A DNA stretch of 64,000 bases from Bacteroidia bacterium (GCA_025454875.1 JALONP010000006.1:60357-124356), one strand, 5' to 3'; counted from the stretch's first letter, positions 27,042 to 37,799 are shown. Made by a program: numbers and translations. Notes: generated from the letters alone by a model not told the origin.

Positions 27042-27334
27042 ACTTTAGGTGTTTTTATTTCTTTGTGGTATCCTTTACTGCCTTCAATAACCAACTTATA
27101 CCATAGCTTAGGGAACATATCAGAACCATCGTCTACAAAACCCATTTCACAGATTATATGAAGAGGGATTTTACCAACAGCATAAAAATTCTTCCCATCT
27201 TGAGACCGAAGAATTGTTACGTTCTTCGGAATTTTTTGTTTGTTATAATTACCCAGTAGCATGATATGCGATTGGTTGCTTAAGGTTCGTGTTATAAAAA
27301 CAGGTGCGGTATTTTGCATGGTTTTAGTCCTCAT
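27038..27334 (-). CDS. Small hypothetical protein between the giant protein and the secreted protein
   Basis: 98 residues, no signal peptide visible. Two possible starts, ATG 27334 or ATG 27319. Contains IMLLGNYNKQKIPKNVTILR SQDGKNFYAVGKI and ends WYKLVIEGSKGYHKEIKTPKV, which resembles the fibronectin III-like module (SQDG..F, YKL..) common near T9SS tails, so it could be a detached domain. Starts 13 bp after the giant gene stop and overlaps the next gene by ATGA. Confidence 0.65.
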   Translation of the reverse strand: MRTKTMQNTAPVFITRTLSNQSHIMLLGNYNKQKIPKNVTILRSQDGKNFYAVGKIPLHIICEMGFVDDGSDMFPKLWYKLVIEGSKGYHKEIKTPKV

Positions 27335-27347
27335 GGGTAAACGAGCA

Positions 27348-30300
27348 TTATTTACTTACCTTCACTAAACGTTCATTAAAAAACTCACCCGTAATGGTGG
27401 ATACTTTGAGTATGTAGATTCCAGTGTTTAACTGGCTTAAATCAATTTCACATTGAGGGCTTTGGTTCAATAGATTGCTCATCACCTCTTTGCCAAATGC
27501 ATCGTAAACAACATACGATGCTAGGGCAACTCCTGATTGCGATTGAACAGTAACCTTATCAACAGAAGGAACAGGCCATACTTTAATACCCAACTGTTCA
27601 GTACTCAATAATTGACCTACAAAGCGTATTGGTGAGTAAGCATACTTTCCATCAAAATCAACCATGCGCAGGCGGTAGTAATTACTTGTACTGATACCCG
27701 TATGCATAAATTGGTATTGCTGTTTAACTTCGGTGTTTCCTTTGGCTTTAACTCTTGACAATTCAATAAACCTTAGCCCATCAACCGACCACTCAATTTC
27801 AAAATGCGATGTATTTTTTTCTGACCCCGTACTCCAAGTAAGCAATGCATCTTGGTCTCCAGCTTTGGTAGCAACAAAAGACAATAACTTAACAGGCACC
27901 GGATTGTTTGTTGAAACGATAATGTAGAACCTATTTTTTCCGAACGTAGTAGGATCTGATTGGTTAATTTGAAAACTGTATGTTGGTGTTGATTTAAGAT
28001 CGGTGAAGGTATTCAAGTATGTATCCACCAACGTGAGGTAGTCTTGAATGGCGATATCAGAAGCATTTTCAAAATGCATGCTGTATGCGCCAGTAGCATT
28101 GCCCTTCACGTTTAAGAAAATGGTATCATTTGATGCGGTAAGCGGCCTGCATGTTACACTTAGGTAACGGTTATCAGTTCCCCATGCACTGATAGACACA
28201 GCTGATTCTAATTTAGGCACATCATAATCATCAAGCTGTTCAGTTGAACCTGTCATATACTTAATGAACATTTCATCAGCATTGAGCGAGTCCTTAATGA
28301 GTTTGATACTGCATGCGCCACCTTCGGTGCTTTTGAAGAAAGAAGAAGCAGGATTGGTAGAAGACACACGATTAACAGACCTGAGTGTTAAAGCCGGAGA
28401 AGCGTTATTGGCCTTTACCCAAAATGCCTGACCCGATGCAACCACACCACCAACGATGTTTCCAGTATTGCTTAATGCATTGTAAAATTGGTATGCGTTG
28501 GTTTGGGGATCATACGTCCATATTGTTGGGGTAATATTGGTACGGCCTATATTGGCATCGTAAAATGCATTCCAATCATATGGTCCAGGGTATGGGTTTC
28601 CAATTAAATTCCATCCATCCGATGTATCAGCATAAGTACTGCCTGGCCCTGCAAAGGTGCACGTAACAGGGATGGTAATATTACCCTGATTAAGCACACC
28701 CACAACATTTAAGGTAACAGCATCTTGTGGAGGAGGTGTCGCAGAGAATGTAAGTTTACCAATGGTATTGCTGCGATCACCTCTGATAAATAAACGGTAC
28801 CCTTTCCCTACCTCTAAAGATTGACCCGTACTGAGTGGCGCAGTCCAACCAGTATTAACTGAACCAAGCAACGTTTCGGTGTATCCAAAAATAGATGGCA
28901 CATTACCTGCGGTTGCATCAAAACCATTGCTATTAAGCGTGCCTATCGTGGTTCCAGTTCCAGGTCCTGCAATATGCGTTTCGCCTCTCCAATCTTCAAC
29001 GGTAGTTGATTGCACTGGACTTGATAAAAATCTCCACCTTCTGGCAATTGATGGAATGTATCGCTCCACAACAACATTTCCAGTGATGGTTCCCGCTCCA
29101 TTTTCAGTATAGGCTGTGCCAGCTGCATTTGAAACCAATATGAGGTTACCCGCTGCATTTAAGGTGCCGGCTGTTGGGGTTACATTGTTTGTTACTTGGA
29201 GTGTATTATCAACGGTAAAGGTGCTACCCGTACTGTTAACTACCAAAGAGCGAATGCGGTTTGATACACCCGGGTTACTTTGATCAAACCTGATCGTATA
29301 ATTCCCGATTGTATTGCTCAGCACAAGGTTACCAGTTCCTGAACCGTCAAAAATTGTTGATGGATTATTCGGTAATACCCCATTTAAAATTAACGTACCT
29401 GTTCCCAATTGCAGTTCACCAGCTGATATTTTTAAGGAATCTGTTACGGTGCTTGTGCTTGTTACCACAACACCCGCAGGGTTGTTAATATTGAGCTTTT
29501 GATACGTAAGCGGGCTGAGTTGTTGAAGTGCAGTACCATTGTATTCAATTTCCGAACCGGGTTCAAGAGCATAACTCGCATTGGGTATTGATGATCCGAT
29601 ACCTATAATTCCATTTGTATTTGCCGACCTAAGTATTCCGCTAATGTTTACATTCACGAAACTTCCGGTTATTTGATTGGATTGTAAATTAAATACACCA
29701 CCCGCTTCAATATTGATAGCTTGAGCTGGTGCTGATGCCGTTAATGTAACAACATGCCCAGTTTTAATGGTAACCCTAGATGATGTAGTTGGAATGGCAT
29801 TTGCCAGCCACGTTGATGGATTGTTCCAATTACCAGATCCTGCTGAGATAAACTCTTGGGTAAAAAATCCGATGGCAAAATCGCCAAAAGTATTTACACC
29901 AGGAGTTGAGCTTAATATACCACCTACCGATGTTCCATTGAAAACATTCGTGGCAGTAGATTGAATTGTCCAAATAGATCCGGTATACCTAGCAAGGGTG
30001 AGCCCTTGTATGGATGTTCCACCTGGACTGATATTGAAATTAAACGAGAGTGTTGCTGTTGAAGTGCCCGAACTGCGCTGCACATTCCAATATTGCGCAG
30101 GGCTTATGCGACCAATAACAGCAGTATCGGCTGTTGTATCAGCAGGGGCATTTGCAAAATACTCAACCATCCAAGCGCTTAATCCAGCAGTTGGAGTAAG
30201 CCTTACCGTTCCCAAAACAGTGTTTTTACCTACCGGCAATACAAGCATACTTGTTGTATTTTGGTTAATACGCAATGGCCCATTGATATGTGCACTCGAA

Positions 30301-33300
30301 GAGCCTTGGTTTGCTATTGTTCCTGTTAAGGTTAATGTGTTCGTTGCGTCAGTATATACAATTCCATTCTCCATCGAAATGGCGGATACTGATAGCGGAG
30401 CCCCCAATGTAAGTGATGGATTAGCACCGTATCTGCTCATGGTGAATGTTGATACCGTTCCCGACATATTTAAGGTTCCTGCCGAACCACCTGATGAACC
30501 ACCAACGGTTATAAATCCACCTGTTGAAGTCATGGTTCCTGCATTTGAAAAGGTTCCATTTAAGGTTAAGTTTTGTGCTGCCTTGGCATACGTAACCCCT
30601 GCTGAAACACTGAATAAACCTGCTGAAACAATTGCTCCTGTTTGGGTTTTGGTACCAGAACCACTGAACGTAAGATTTTCAGCCGTAACACCAGGCACGC
30701 TCTGATTGGCTCCATTATACACGAGCGTACTGTTAAAATTATACGTAATCGTACCTCCAATACTGGTATTAATGCCACTTGCATGAGCCGTGGTAATGGT
30801 ACCATCTACTGTAACTCCATTGGCAACAGTTCCAATAGTATTTGTGCTATTAAATGCGAGTGTACCTCCATTGTTTATAATGATTCTGGCTGGCGTTCCA
30901 ATGGTGGCAATTGTGGTATCAACGGTAACGGTATGTCCACTCATAATGCGTACCACGCTGCCGGCTGGTGGAGGCGCTCCTACTGACCAAGTAGAGCCAC
31001 TGCGCCAATTGCCTGAAACGATAGATTGCCATTGTGTGGGATAACCAATCGTAAAATCAGCAGAACTTAAGGCACCTCCCGAAAATGAAACATTGGAAGA
31101 TGAAGTAAGCGTACCCGTGGTGGATATTCCTGTAAGTGCATTGCTGAGCACAGGTACCAATGACCAAATTGGATTTGCTGCACTGTAGGTGGCTAATACC
31201 AACGATTGGTCTGCCGCACCACCTGGTGGTATATTAAATGTACAACCGATTGTGGCAACTGCAGCTGCAGCACTTACTTTGGTAATACTCCAATATTGGT
31301 TGTTCACAATACCCCCCAAACTTGTTTGCACGGGTGTAGTAGGTGTAGGTGCTGTATTGAAATACTCTATACGCCATACCGATGAAGCTGTATTGGGAGT
31401 AATGGTAACCGTTCCTAAAAATGCGTTTTTACCAATATGAAGGGTTCTGCCAACTCCTACTGTAGCATTCACCAATTGAACTGGACCATTAATAAAAGAA
31501 GATGCAGATCCACCTGCGGTGCTACTATTGTTAACAAGTAGTATTGCACTTGCCGAGGTAAATACATATCCACTGGTTAAGTTAACCGTTGTTGCTTGTA
31601 AATTGCTGCCCAAAGTAACTGACCCATTGGCTCCTGTTCGGTTAATGGTAAATATTGAAACAATATTGTTAGGCGCAGCATCGATATTTAAGGTTCCAAC
31701 TGAGCCACCTGAAGTTCCGGTAATTTGAATCGTACCTCCTGAGTTTGGTCTAATGGTTCCAAGTCCTGATAAGGTACCAACAAAATTGAGCGTATGCGCA
31801 TTTGCTCCTTGCACCAATACCACAGCCGAGTCAATGGTACATATGCCATTAATGGTTACGGCCCCATTAGTTGTTTTTAATCCTAGCCTGTTGCTTAAGG
31901 TAAGGTTCCGATAAGTTGCACCCGATACCTGTTGTGCTACACCTGCGTTGTATATTACAGTACTGTTCACTCCATAAGATACGGTTCCATTAACTGATGC
32001 GGTAACACCCGTTAAACCACTTGGATTGGAGGTGATAAGTGTTCCATTGTTTACAAGGTTGCCAGAAACTGTTAATGTATTGGAAGCTCCAAAATCAATA
32101 CGTGCATTTGCATTTACAGTGAGGGCTGCAACTGATTCGTTTGTGGTTAAGGTAACAGCATTGCTACCGGTGGTGGCGATTATTACCGAAGCTCCAGTTG
32201 GAGGCACAGTGCCTTGCTCCCAAGTATTGGCATCATTCCAATTACCACCTGTTGATTTGCTCACCCAACCATTATTGGGTGTACTAATTCCATAATAATT
32301 GGCCATACTTACCTCGATAGCCACGCGAGAAGGTGCGCTCAAGGTAGTATTGGTAATCACCACCTCTACAATATCACCTGCAAAGTTCCATGAATCAGCT
32401 CTTCTGCCACCAATTGCCAATGCATTGTTCCAATTTAATTGTTGGTGCAATACATTCACAATCGACCTGGTATTGTGCAATAGTTGGTAAGGTGTACTGC
32501 GAACTGTGGAACTGTTCCAACCGGTATTGGTGCCGTTAATCCAGAAACTAGAAGCAGCATGAGCTGAACCACCTCCCACAATATCATTGTTGGTATTGTT
32601 TCCATTTTCTGCAATTAGCATCCATCCATCATTACCGTTGTTATTATGAAACAAGGGCATATAATTATTATCAGTAGTTCCTTGCACCCAAAAAAGGCTA
32701 TTGGCTGTTCCGGTTTGTGTTGGAATGGTAACCTGAAGAAAATCTCTAGTTGAGTTGGCGGCACCGTCATACCGTATGCTTGGTTTGCCCCCAAAACGAT
32801 TAATAATACCACTGAGCATAATGCTTGGCTGGTTAGCCAAGGTTGCATTGCCGGCATTGCGGTTGTTTCCACTTTGGTCGTACCATAAACTAATAAATCC
32901 ACTACCTGAACCTACAAATGATTTTAAGGATACCGTATCCAACTCGCCTGATGCCGCGAAGAAAATATCTTGCTCCAAACTATCTGAACTTCTTCTTACC
33001 CTGATTGCAGGACCATTGTATGCTGATCTTAACTTACGTAATCCCAACGCAAGTGAACTGGTTGTGGCGGGTGTTAAACCTAAGCTATCTAGGCCTGTTT
33101 CAACAACCAAACTCGAATATCCCAAGGTAAAACTGCCATCACCAATACTGGTTTGAGCAGTAATGGTTCCTGTAGATGCATTGGCAAGTATATTCTCAAC
33201 AATATTGTTTCGTACCCAAGGGCCTGCACCTGCATAACTTGCCAATGAGAGCGCGTTAGATGCTGAACCTCCTGCTGGGCTATTGAAGGTAAATGCGTAT

Positions 33301-36300
33301 ACTGTATTTGCTGGTGTAACGCCAGTACGCGAGATCGTCCAATATTGGTTGCTGGCAACGCCTGTTAATCCTGCACCTAGGCTGCTTGTATTGGCGGTAA
33401 CGCCTGTACCATTAAAATACTCAATAGTAAATAAAGTAGCATCAGGTGTTTGTGGTTGTAACCTTACCAAACTATGCACCCCATTTTTACCTACAGGTAC
33501 AGTAACAGCCAGCGCACTTGTACTTGACAAAAGTAGTGCACCGTTTACATAACTATTGGTTCCGCCACCAGTTACATTTACTCCATGTATGGTAAGTGTA
33601 TTGGCAACACTTGTATTGATAATTCCAGCATTAAACGTAACTCCATTTGCCACCAACGGTTGTGTAAGGGTATGTGAACCGGGCCTGTTTAATACCAATG
33701 ATTGCAAGATGTTGTTAGGAGGAGTGAAACCAAAATCGATAGCACCCGTTCCTCCTACACTGAATAATCCTCCGGTACTGGTCATGGTTCCATTATTGGT
33801 AAATGCTCCTGTTATCTCAAGGTTATGGGTATCTTTTGCAAACACTACACCTGCTTGAACCGTAAAACTTCCCGAAACCCTTAGGCGACCTCTCAATGTT
33901 TTTGTACCACTGCCTGCTATTAATACATTAACCGCATTTACAGGTGTTATATTTTGGTTTGCACCACCATACACCAAAGTTGCGTTGCTCCCAAATGAAG
34001 GCAAACGCCCAACTATGGCAGAGTCTAAACCGCCACTGCTTAAAATACGCAAGGTTCCGTTCACTGTAATTCCCTCACTTGGAATTGGGAAAATTCCATT
34101 GATATAATAATTGGTCTGGGAACTCTCAATCGTTTGCCTTTCCGATGCTGACAAAGCCGTGCGGTAAGCAATAATCTCTTGCGTTGTACCATTTGAAAAC
34201 TCATTGCCAAAATACCCGGACGTATTGAGTGTACCAGGAGCATTTGGCAATGCTACCGTAGTAAATACATTGCCATTTCTGAATACGTGTGCATTGCTTG
34301 TATAACTGATTGCTGTGTAAATTTGGTTGTTGGTAGTAGCGGGAACCAAAGGGTTGGGATTAGGCCAACCCAAAAAATGGGCAGCCTGCTCGTTACCTCC
34401 CCAACAACCAATAAGCCAATTGTTAGTTGAATTTAACATTCGTGAATTAGCCCCTCCATCCAATGATTGCACCACGTTCATGGTCCAGGGAGCCGAAGAA
34501 CTCAAAGTAAAAGGACTTAAGGTTAAAAAATGTTGTGAAGCAGCTAAATGCCTAATGGCTGGTGTACCGGTTTTGGTATCAATAACACCTGCATTTACAA
34601 TACGCGGTTGACGTGCCTGCGTAGTTTGCACAAAGTTGCGTCCATTGCCACTTTGGTCGTACCAAGTAACCACAAATGCACTGTTGGTGCCTGCAAAACT
34701 CTTAAGCTGTACTGTATCTAAATTACCATTGGCATCAAAAAAGATGTCTTGCTCTGTACTGCCAACCCTTACTCTTATTGCAGGTCCAGTATACCTTGCC
34801 CTTAGCAAACGCAAGCCAAAAGCTGCATCTACAGGTGATAAGATATTATCCAATACTGCTGAGTTAATAACTGAGTTGTTAAATGATATCCCATCTGGAA
34901 TAGATAACTCTCCACCCGAGTTCACAATCAAAGAAGCAGGTCCACCACCAGGCAAAATAGGTACATCTAAGGTAACCACATGCCCATTTAAAATGGTAAC
35001 TCGGTCGCCCGGTTGAGGTACTTGTGCAGGACTCCAAGTGGCCGCATTGCTCCAATTACCTGAGCCTGCGCTTACCAAAGTTACGGGTGCTCCTTGCGAT
35101 GAAATACCAACGGCCAATAACTCCTTTACACCAACAGTAGTTAAAGGAACAGTTGATGCGGTTGTTAAAGATGCTGCGGCAATATTAGCAGGGATATTGT
35201 TGCTCGTTAATAAAATTGGGCTCCACTGGCTGCCATACAAGGCCAATCGGAGCGATTGGGTTGCCAAGCCTCCGGCTGATTGTGCAAGCGTAACACCAAC
35301 CACAGCGGTATTGGAGTTGGAGCGCATAATGGTCCAATATTGGTTAGCACCCAATCCGACCAAACCTGCGCCCAAATTGGTGTTATCAGGTACAGCTGAG
35401 TTCAAAAACTCAACCGTCCAGGTTGTTGCTGTTGCTGAAGATGGAGATACAATGAAATTACTTATTAATCCTGATTTGCCCAACGTTACACCAATAGAAT
35501 TGGTGCTGCTGGTGAGCAATTGAACAGGACCATTGATGTATGCGGTTGACGATCCAATTGCGGAAGTACTTAAGGTTAAAACATTGATTGAATCTGTTTT
35601 GATGATACCCGTATTCAACGAAATGGTGCTAAACGTAACCGGTGCTCCCAAAACCAATGCATCGTTGGTTCCATTATTCATGTTAATAATAAGGCCGGTA
35701 TTTGTAAAACTCGTACCTGCATTTAATGTTGATTGAACACCTGTTCCATTTAAGGTAATTACACCACCTGTTGAGTTTAAATTGCCCGTCCCTGCTAGTA
35801 CGCGATTAATGGTAAGATTGTGGTTAAGCTTATTGAATACACATAAAGAATTAATTAAAAGTGTATCGTTTACAATGGCTGATCCATTAAGTGTTTTGGT
35901 AGAAGCCGAGTTGGAAATAACTAAGTCGTCATACGTAAAGGCACTTACGGTTTGGCTAGCCCCTCCATTGTATACAACGCGGCTACCACTAAACATGGTT
36001 GTGTTGGTAGAGTTGGCCGCAGGGATGGAACCTCCAATTAAACCGCTGTTATTGGCTGTTTGCACCGTTCCGCGGTTTTGCAAACCCGCTGTCATACCCG
36101 TAAGTTGGTTAGTGGTTAAACTCAGTGTGGCGCCCGCTTGAACCTCAACACGCATTATGGGGGCATTCGCGGTAACAGTAACAGTGTGGCCTGATACAAT
36201 CTGAGCACTTTGCGTTGCACCTGGTACTACCCCACCTACCCATGTAGTTGGATTGTTCCAATTTCCACTTTGGGCTGTTGCAATACTGCGGAGGTTAGCT

Positions 36301-37703
36301 AAACAATACAACCCGTTTGTGGTAACAAAAGTAGGGATTTGTAGAAATGTGTTGCTAGTATCAGCCCTAATGGAGCGGTCAATGGGTAAACTCGACCATT
36401 GGGTTCCGTTGTAGTTGGCAATGGTAATGGTTTGAGCAGCCGTGCCACCAGTAGGTACTTGGTAATAGGCAAGCTGAATTTGAGGGTTGGCAGAGCCCGA
36501 TACCCTGTTAATGCTCCAATATTGGTTGGTGTATACTCCATTTAAAGTAGCAGCATCTAGGTTGGCGCTATTGGGCACCACACCCGCTCCATTAAAATAT
36601 TCTACTATATAAGTAGTAGTTGCAGCGCTTGAAGGGTTAATCCAAACAACAGATGCAATACCATTTTTGCCAATATTTAATTGTTTCCAACCAGTAGTTG
36701 TGGAGGTAAGAGATACAGGTCCATCTACATAAGCATTGGCTGTTGGCATTGATTCGTTCCACCACCTTCTTTCAACAGCTGCATTGCCCAATTGCAAAAT
36801 ATTGGTACTTGTGGTTACGATGCGTCCCCACCAATGTAAAAACCGAGTTGAGATTTGCATTGGAGAACCCAATGTTAAATTGGCACCACTTGCATTCGCA
36901 TTCATCTCCAAAAACCCAATCACATTATTGGGAGCTGGTGCCATGGTAAGGGTACCCAAGGTAGTTGTTGCATTCCCCTCAAACCGCAAATACCCACCTG
37001 TAGATGCCATTAAGCCTGTACCTGATACGCCACGGTATAACCACAAATCGGCATTGTTTTTATCATACGTAACCCCTGCATCGATGGTGAAATTTCCGAG
37101 TACAGAGGTAGTTCCCGAAGTTGATGCAACTTTAGTTGCAGCATTGTTGCTTATGGTAAGGTTTCGGTAAGGTAATGCATCAACGGTTTGGGTGGTGGCG
37201 CCATTAAATACGGTGGTGCTGCTGGTACCAAAAGCAATCGTGGCACCTGGAAAACTACCTCCTGTTGCTAACAAACCACTAGGGTTTGCAGTGCGTAATA
37301 CGCCATTGTTTGTAACCCTTACACCTGAGTTAAAACTAAATATACCTACATCGAGTATTCCTCCTGTATTGATTGTGATAGAAGTAATACTTGAGTTGGC
37401 ATTTAACGTAACCGTATGCCCACTCGCAATAATAGCTGTGTCTAAACTCCCAGGGGCAATCCCTCCAACCCAAGTGGTACCGGCAGTCCAGTTACCTGAA
37501 CCAGATGATGTGCGCACTGCAGCATTGGTTATTGTGTAAGAACAAAGAGTGGAACAAACTAAAATGAGAAAAGCGGTAGTCCACCTTTTAATATTATGAG
37601 ACCAAGGTTCAACACAAGAATTGTAAGAACACTGCATTAAAATCGAATTAATGGAAGTTAAATTCGTTTTAACAACAGCGCTTTTTGTAGTAGGTATTCG
37701 CAT
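27348..37703 (-). CDS. Giant modular T9SS-exported surface protein (3451 residues)
   Basis: Signal peptide core is at about residues 40-62 (TTAFLILVCSTLCSYTITNA); the n-region is long and an internal Met at residue 23 is a possible start. Six modules of ~410 residues begin with a SGNW...TW...SGHTVT signature at about 68, 478, 881, 1822, 2234 and 2627, and five carry a conserved NQYW(S/T)I strand. Between modules 3 and 4 lie two ~250-residue units (about 945-1200 and 1537-1804) with GPAIRVR, LEQDIFF and WYDQSGN(G/N)RN, the pattern of the arabinofuranosidase B-type concanavalin-like domain. A fibronectin III-like unit (about 3265-3360) and a T9SS type A tail (about 3365-3451) end the protein. 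Probable adhesin or glycan-binding surface protein; first gene of a six-gene operon. Confidence 0.9.
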   Translation of the reverse strand: MRIPTTKSAVVKTNLTSINSILMQCSYNSCVEPWSHNIKRWTTAFLILVCSTLCSYTITNAAVRTSSGSGNWTAGTTWVGGIAPGSLDTAIIASGHTVTLNANSSITSITINTGGILDVGIFSFNSGVRVTNNGVLRTANPSGLLATGGSFPGATIAFGTSSTTVFNGATTQTVDALPYRNLTISNNAATKVASTSGTTSVLGNFTIDAGVTYDKNNADLWLYRGVSGTGLMASTGGYLRFEGNATTTLGTLTMAPAPNNVIGFLEMNANASGANLTLGSPMQISTRFLHWWGRIVTTSTNILQLGNAAVERRWWNESMPTANAYVDGPVSLTSTTTGWKQLNIGKNGIASVVWINPSSAATTTYIVEYFNGAGVVPNSANLDAATLNGVYTNQYWSINRVSGSANPQIQLAYYQVPTGGTAAQTITIANYNGTQWSSLPIDRSIRADTSNTFLQIPTFVTTNGLYCLANLRSIATAQSGNWNNPTTWVGGVVPGATQSAQIVSGHTVTVTANAPIMRVEVQAGATLSLTTNQLTGMTAGLQNRGTVQTANNSGLIGGSIPAANSTNTTMFSGSRVVYNGGASQTVSAFTYDDLVISNSASTKTLNGSAIVNDTLLINSLCVFNKLNHNLTINRVLAGTGNLNSTGGVITLNGTGVQSTLNAGTSFTNTGLIINMNNGTNDALVLGAPVTFSTISLNTGIIKTDSINVLTLSTSAIGSSTAYINGPVQLLTSSTNSIGVTLGKSGLISNFIVSPSSATATTWTVEFLNSAVPDNTNLGAGLVGLGANQYWTIMRSNSNTAVVGVTLAQSAGGLATQSLRLALYGSQWSPILLTSNNIPANIAAASLTTASTVPLTTVGVKELLAVGISSQGAPVTLVSAGSGNWSNAATWSPAQVPQPGDRVTILNGHVVTLDVPILPGGGPASLIVNSGGELSIPDGISFNNSVINSAVLDNILSPVDAAFGLRLLRARYTGPAIRVRVGSTEQDIFFDANGNLDTVQLKSFAGTNSAFVVTWYDQSGNGRNFVQTTQARQPRIVNAGVIDTKTGTPAIRHLAASQHFLTLSPFTLSSSAPWTMNVVQSLDGGANSRMLNSTNNWLIGCWGGNEQAAHFLGWPNPNPLVPATTNNQIYTAISYTSNAHVFRNGNVFTTVALPNAPGTLNTSGYFGNEFSNGTTQEIIAYRTALSASERQTIESSQTNYYINGIFPIPSEGITVNGTLRILSSGGLDSAIVGRLPSFGSNATLVYGGANQNITPVNAVNVLIAGSGTKTLRGRLRVSGSFTVQAGVVFAKDTHNLEITGAFTNNGTMTSTGGLFSVGGTGAIDFGFTPPNNILQSLVLNRPGSHTLTQPLVANGVTFNAGIINTSVANTLTIHGVNVTGGGTNSYVNGALLLSSTSALAVTVPVGKNGVHSLVRLQPQTPDATLFTIEYFNGTGVTANTSSLGAGLTGVASNQYWTISRTGVTPANTVYAFTFNSPAGGSASNALSLASYAGAGPWVRNNIVENILANASTGTITAQTSIGDGSFTLGYSSLVVETGLDSLGLTPATTSSLALGLRKLRSAYNGPAIRVRRSSDSLEQDIFFAASGELDTVSLKSFVGSGSGFISLWYDQSGNNRNAGNATLANQPSIMLSGIINRFGGKPSIRYDGAANSTRDFLQVTIPTQTGTANSLFWVQGTTDNNYMPLFHNNNGNDGWMLIAENGNNTNNDIVGGGSAHAASSFWINGTNTGWNSSTVRSTPYQLLHNTRSIVNVLHQQLNWNNALAIGGRRADSWNFAGDIVEVVITNTTLSAPSRVAIEVSMANYYGISTPNNGWVSKSTGGNWNDANTWEQGTVPPTGASVIIATTGSNAVTLTTNESVAALTVNANARIDFGASNTLTVSGNLVNNGTLITSNPSGLTGVTASVNGTVSYGVNSTVIYNAGVAQQVSGATYRNLTLSNRLGLKTTNGAVTINGICTIDSAVVLVQGANAHTLNFVGTLSGLGTIRPNSGGTIQITGTSGGSVGTLNIDAAPNNIVSIFTINRTGANGSVTLGSNLQATTVNLTSGYVFTSASAILLVNNSSTAGGSASSFINGPVQLVNATVGVGRTLHIGKNAFLGTVTITPNTASSVWRIEYFNTAPTPTTPVQTSLGGIVNNQYWSITKVSAAAAVATIGCTFNIPPGGAADQSLVLATYSAANPIWSLVPVLSNALTGISTTGTLTSSSNVSFSGGALSSADFTIGYPTQWQSIVSGNWRSGSTWSVGAPPPAGSVVRIMSGHTVTVDTTIATIGTPARIIINNGGTLAFNSTNTIGTVANGVTVDGTITTAHASGINTSIGGTITYNFNSTLVYNGANQSVPGVTAENLTFSGSGTKTQTGAIVSAGLFSVSAGVTYAKAAQNLTLNGTFSNAGTMTSTGGFITVGGSSGGSAGTLNMSGTVSTFTMSRYGANPSLTLGAPLSVSAISMENGIVYTDATNTLTLTGTIANQGSSSAHINGPLRINQNTTSMLVLPVGKNTVLGTVRLTPTAGLSAWMVEYFANAPADTTADTAVIGRISPAQYWNVQRSSGTSTATLSFNFNISPGGTSIQGLTLARYTGSIWTIQSTATNVFNGTSVGGILSSTPGVNTFGDFAIGFFTQEFISAGSGNWNNPSTWLANAIPTTSSRVTIKTGHVVTLTASAPAQAINIEAGGVFNLQSNQITGSFVNVNISGILRSANTNGIIGIGSSIPNASYALEPGSEIEYNGTALQQLSPLTYQKLNINNPAGVVVTSTSTVTDSLKISAGELQLGTGTLILNGVLPNNPSTIFDGSGTGNLVLSNTIGNYTIRFDQSNPGVSNRIRSLVVNSTGSTFTVDNTLQVTNNVTPTAGTLNAAGNLILVSNAAGTAYTENGAGTITGNVVVERYIPSIARRWRFLSSPVQSTTVEDWRGETHIAGPGTGTTIGTLNSNGFDATAGNVPSIFGYTETLLGSVNTGWTAPLSTGQSLEVGKGYRLFIRGDRSNTIGKLTFSATPPPQDAVTLNVVGVLNQGNITIPVTCTFAGPGSTYADTSDGWNLIGNPYPGPYDWNAFYDANIGRTNITPTIWTYDPQTNAYQFYNALSNTGNIVGGVVASGQAFWVKANNASPALTLRSVNRVSSTNPASSFFKSTEGGACSIKLIKDSLNADEMFIKYMTGSTEQLDDYDVPKLESAVSISAWGTDNRYLSVTCRPLTASNDTIFLNVKGNATGAYSMHFENASDIAIQDYLTLVDTYLNTFTDLKSTPTYSFQINQSDPTTFGKNRFYIIVSTNNPVPVKLLSFVATKAGDQDALLTWSTGSEKNTSHFEIEWSVDGLRFIELSRVKAKGNTEVKQQYQFMHTGISTSNYYRLRMVDFDGKYAYSPIRFVGQLLSTEQLGIKVWPVPSVDKVTVQSQSGVALASYVVYDAFGKEVMSNLLNQSPQCEIDLSQLNTGIYILKVSTITGEFFNERLVKVSK

Positions 37704-37732
37704 AATCGAGTAACTTTTTGGTTATTTGATTG

Positions 37733-37740
37733 CGAAAGTA
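37733..37740 (-). promoter_or_regulatory. Candidate -7 promoter box of the giant-protein operon
   Basis: On the minus strand TACTTTCG differs by one base from the Bacteroidota -7 consensus TAnnTTTG. It lies 30 bp before the start codon and about 45 bp downstream of the proximal palindromic operator, a spacing suited to an activator. Confidence 0.35.
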
Positions 37741-37763
37741 TTTTCAGAACGTTCGATGCTTTA

Positions 37764-37799
37764 TAGAATTGATTGCACAAGGCAATAGAACTAATTCTA
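37764..37799. promoter_or_regulatory. Candidate response-regulator operator, giant-protein promoter
   Basis: TAGAACTAATTCTA (37786-37799) differs by one base from the perfect palindrome TAGAATTAATTCTA found before the sensor kinase. A weaker copy, TAGAATTGATTGCA (37764-37777, 11 of 14 matching), lies exactly 22 bp away, two helical turns, so two dimers could bind on one face. Only four such sites are seen in the window, all around this regulon. The function is inferred from position. Confidence 0.65.

Noticed and set aside
29700..37540. Many long plus-strand open frames (up to ~235 codons) opposite the giant gene
   Set aside because: They lack starts with context, family similarity or signal peptides, and arise because Thr/Val/Asn-rich repeat codons on the minus strand leave the antisense frame open. 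The minus-strand protein explains the whole region.
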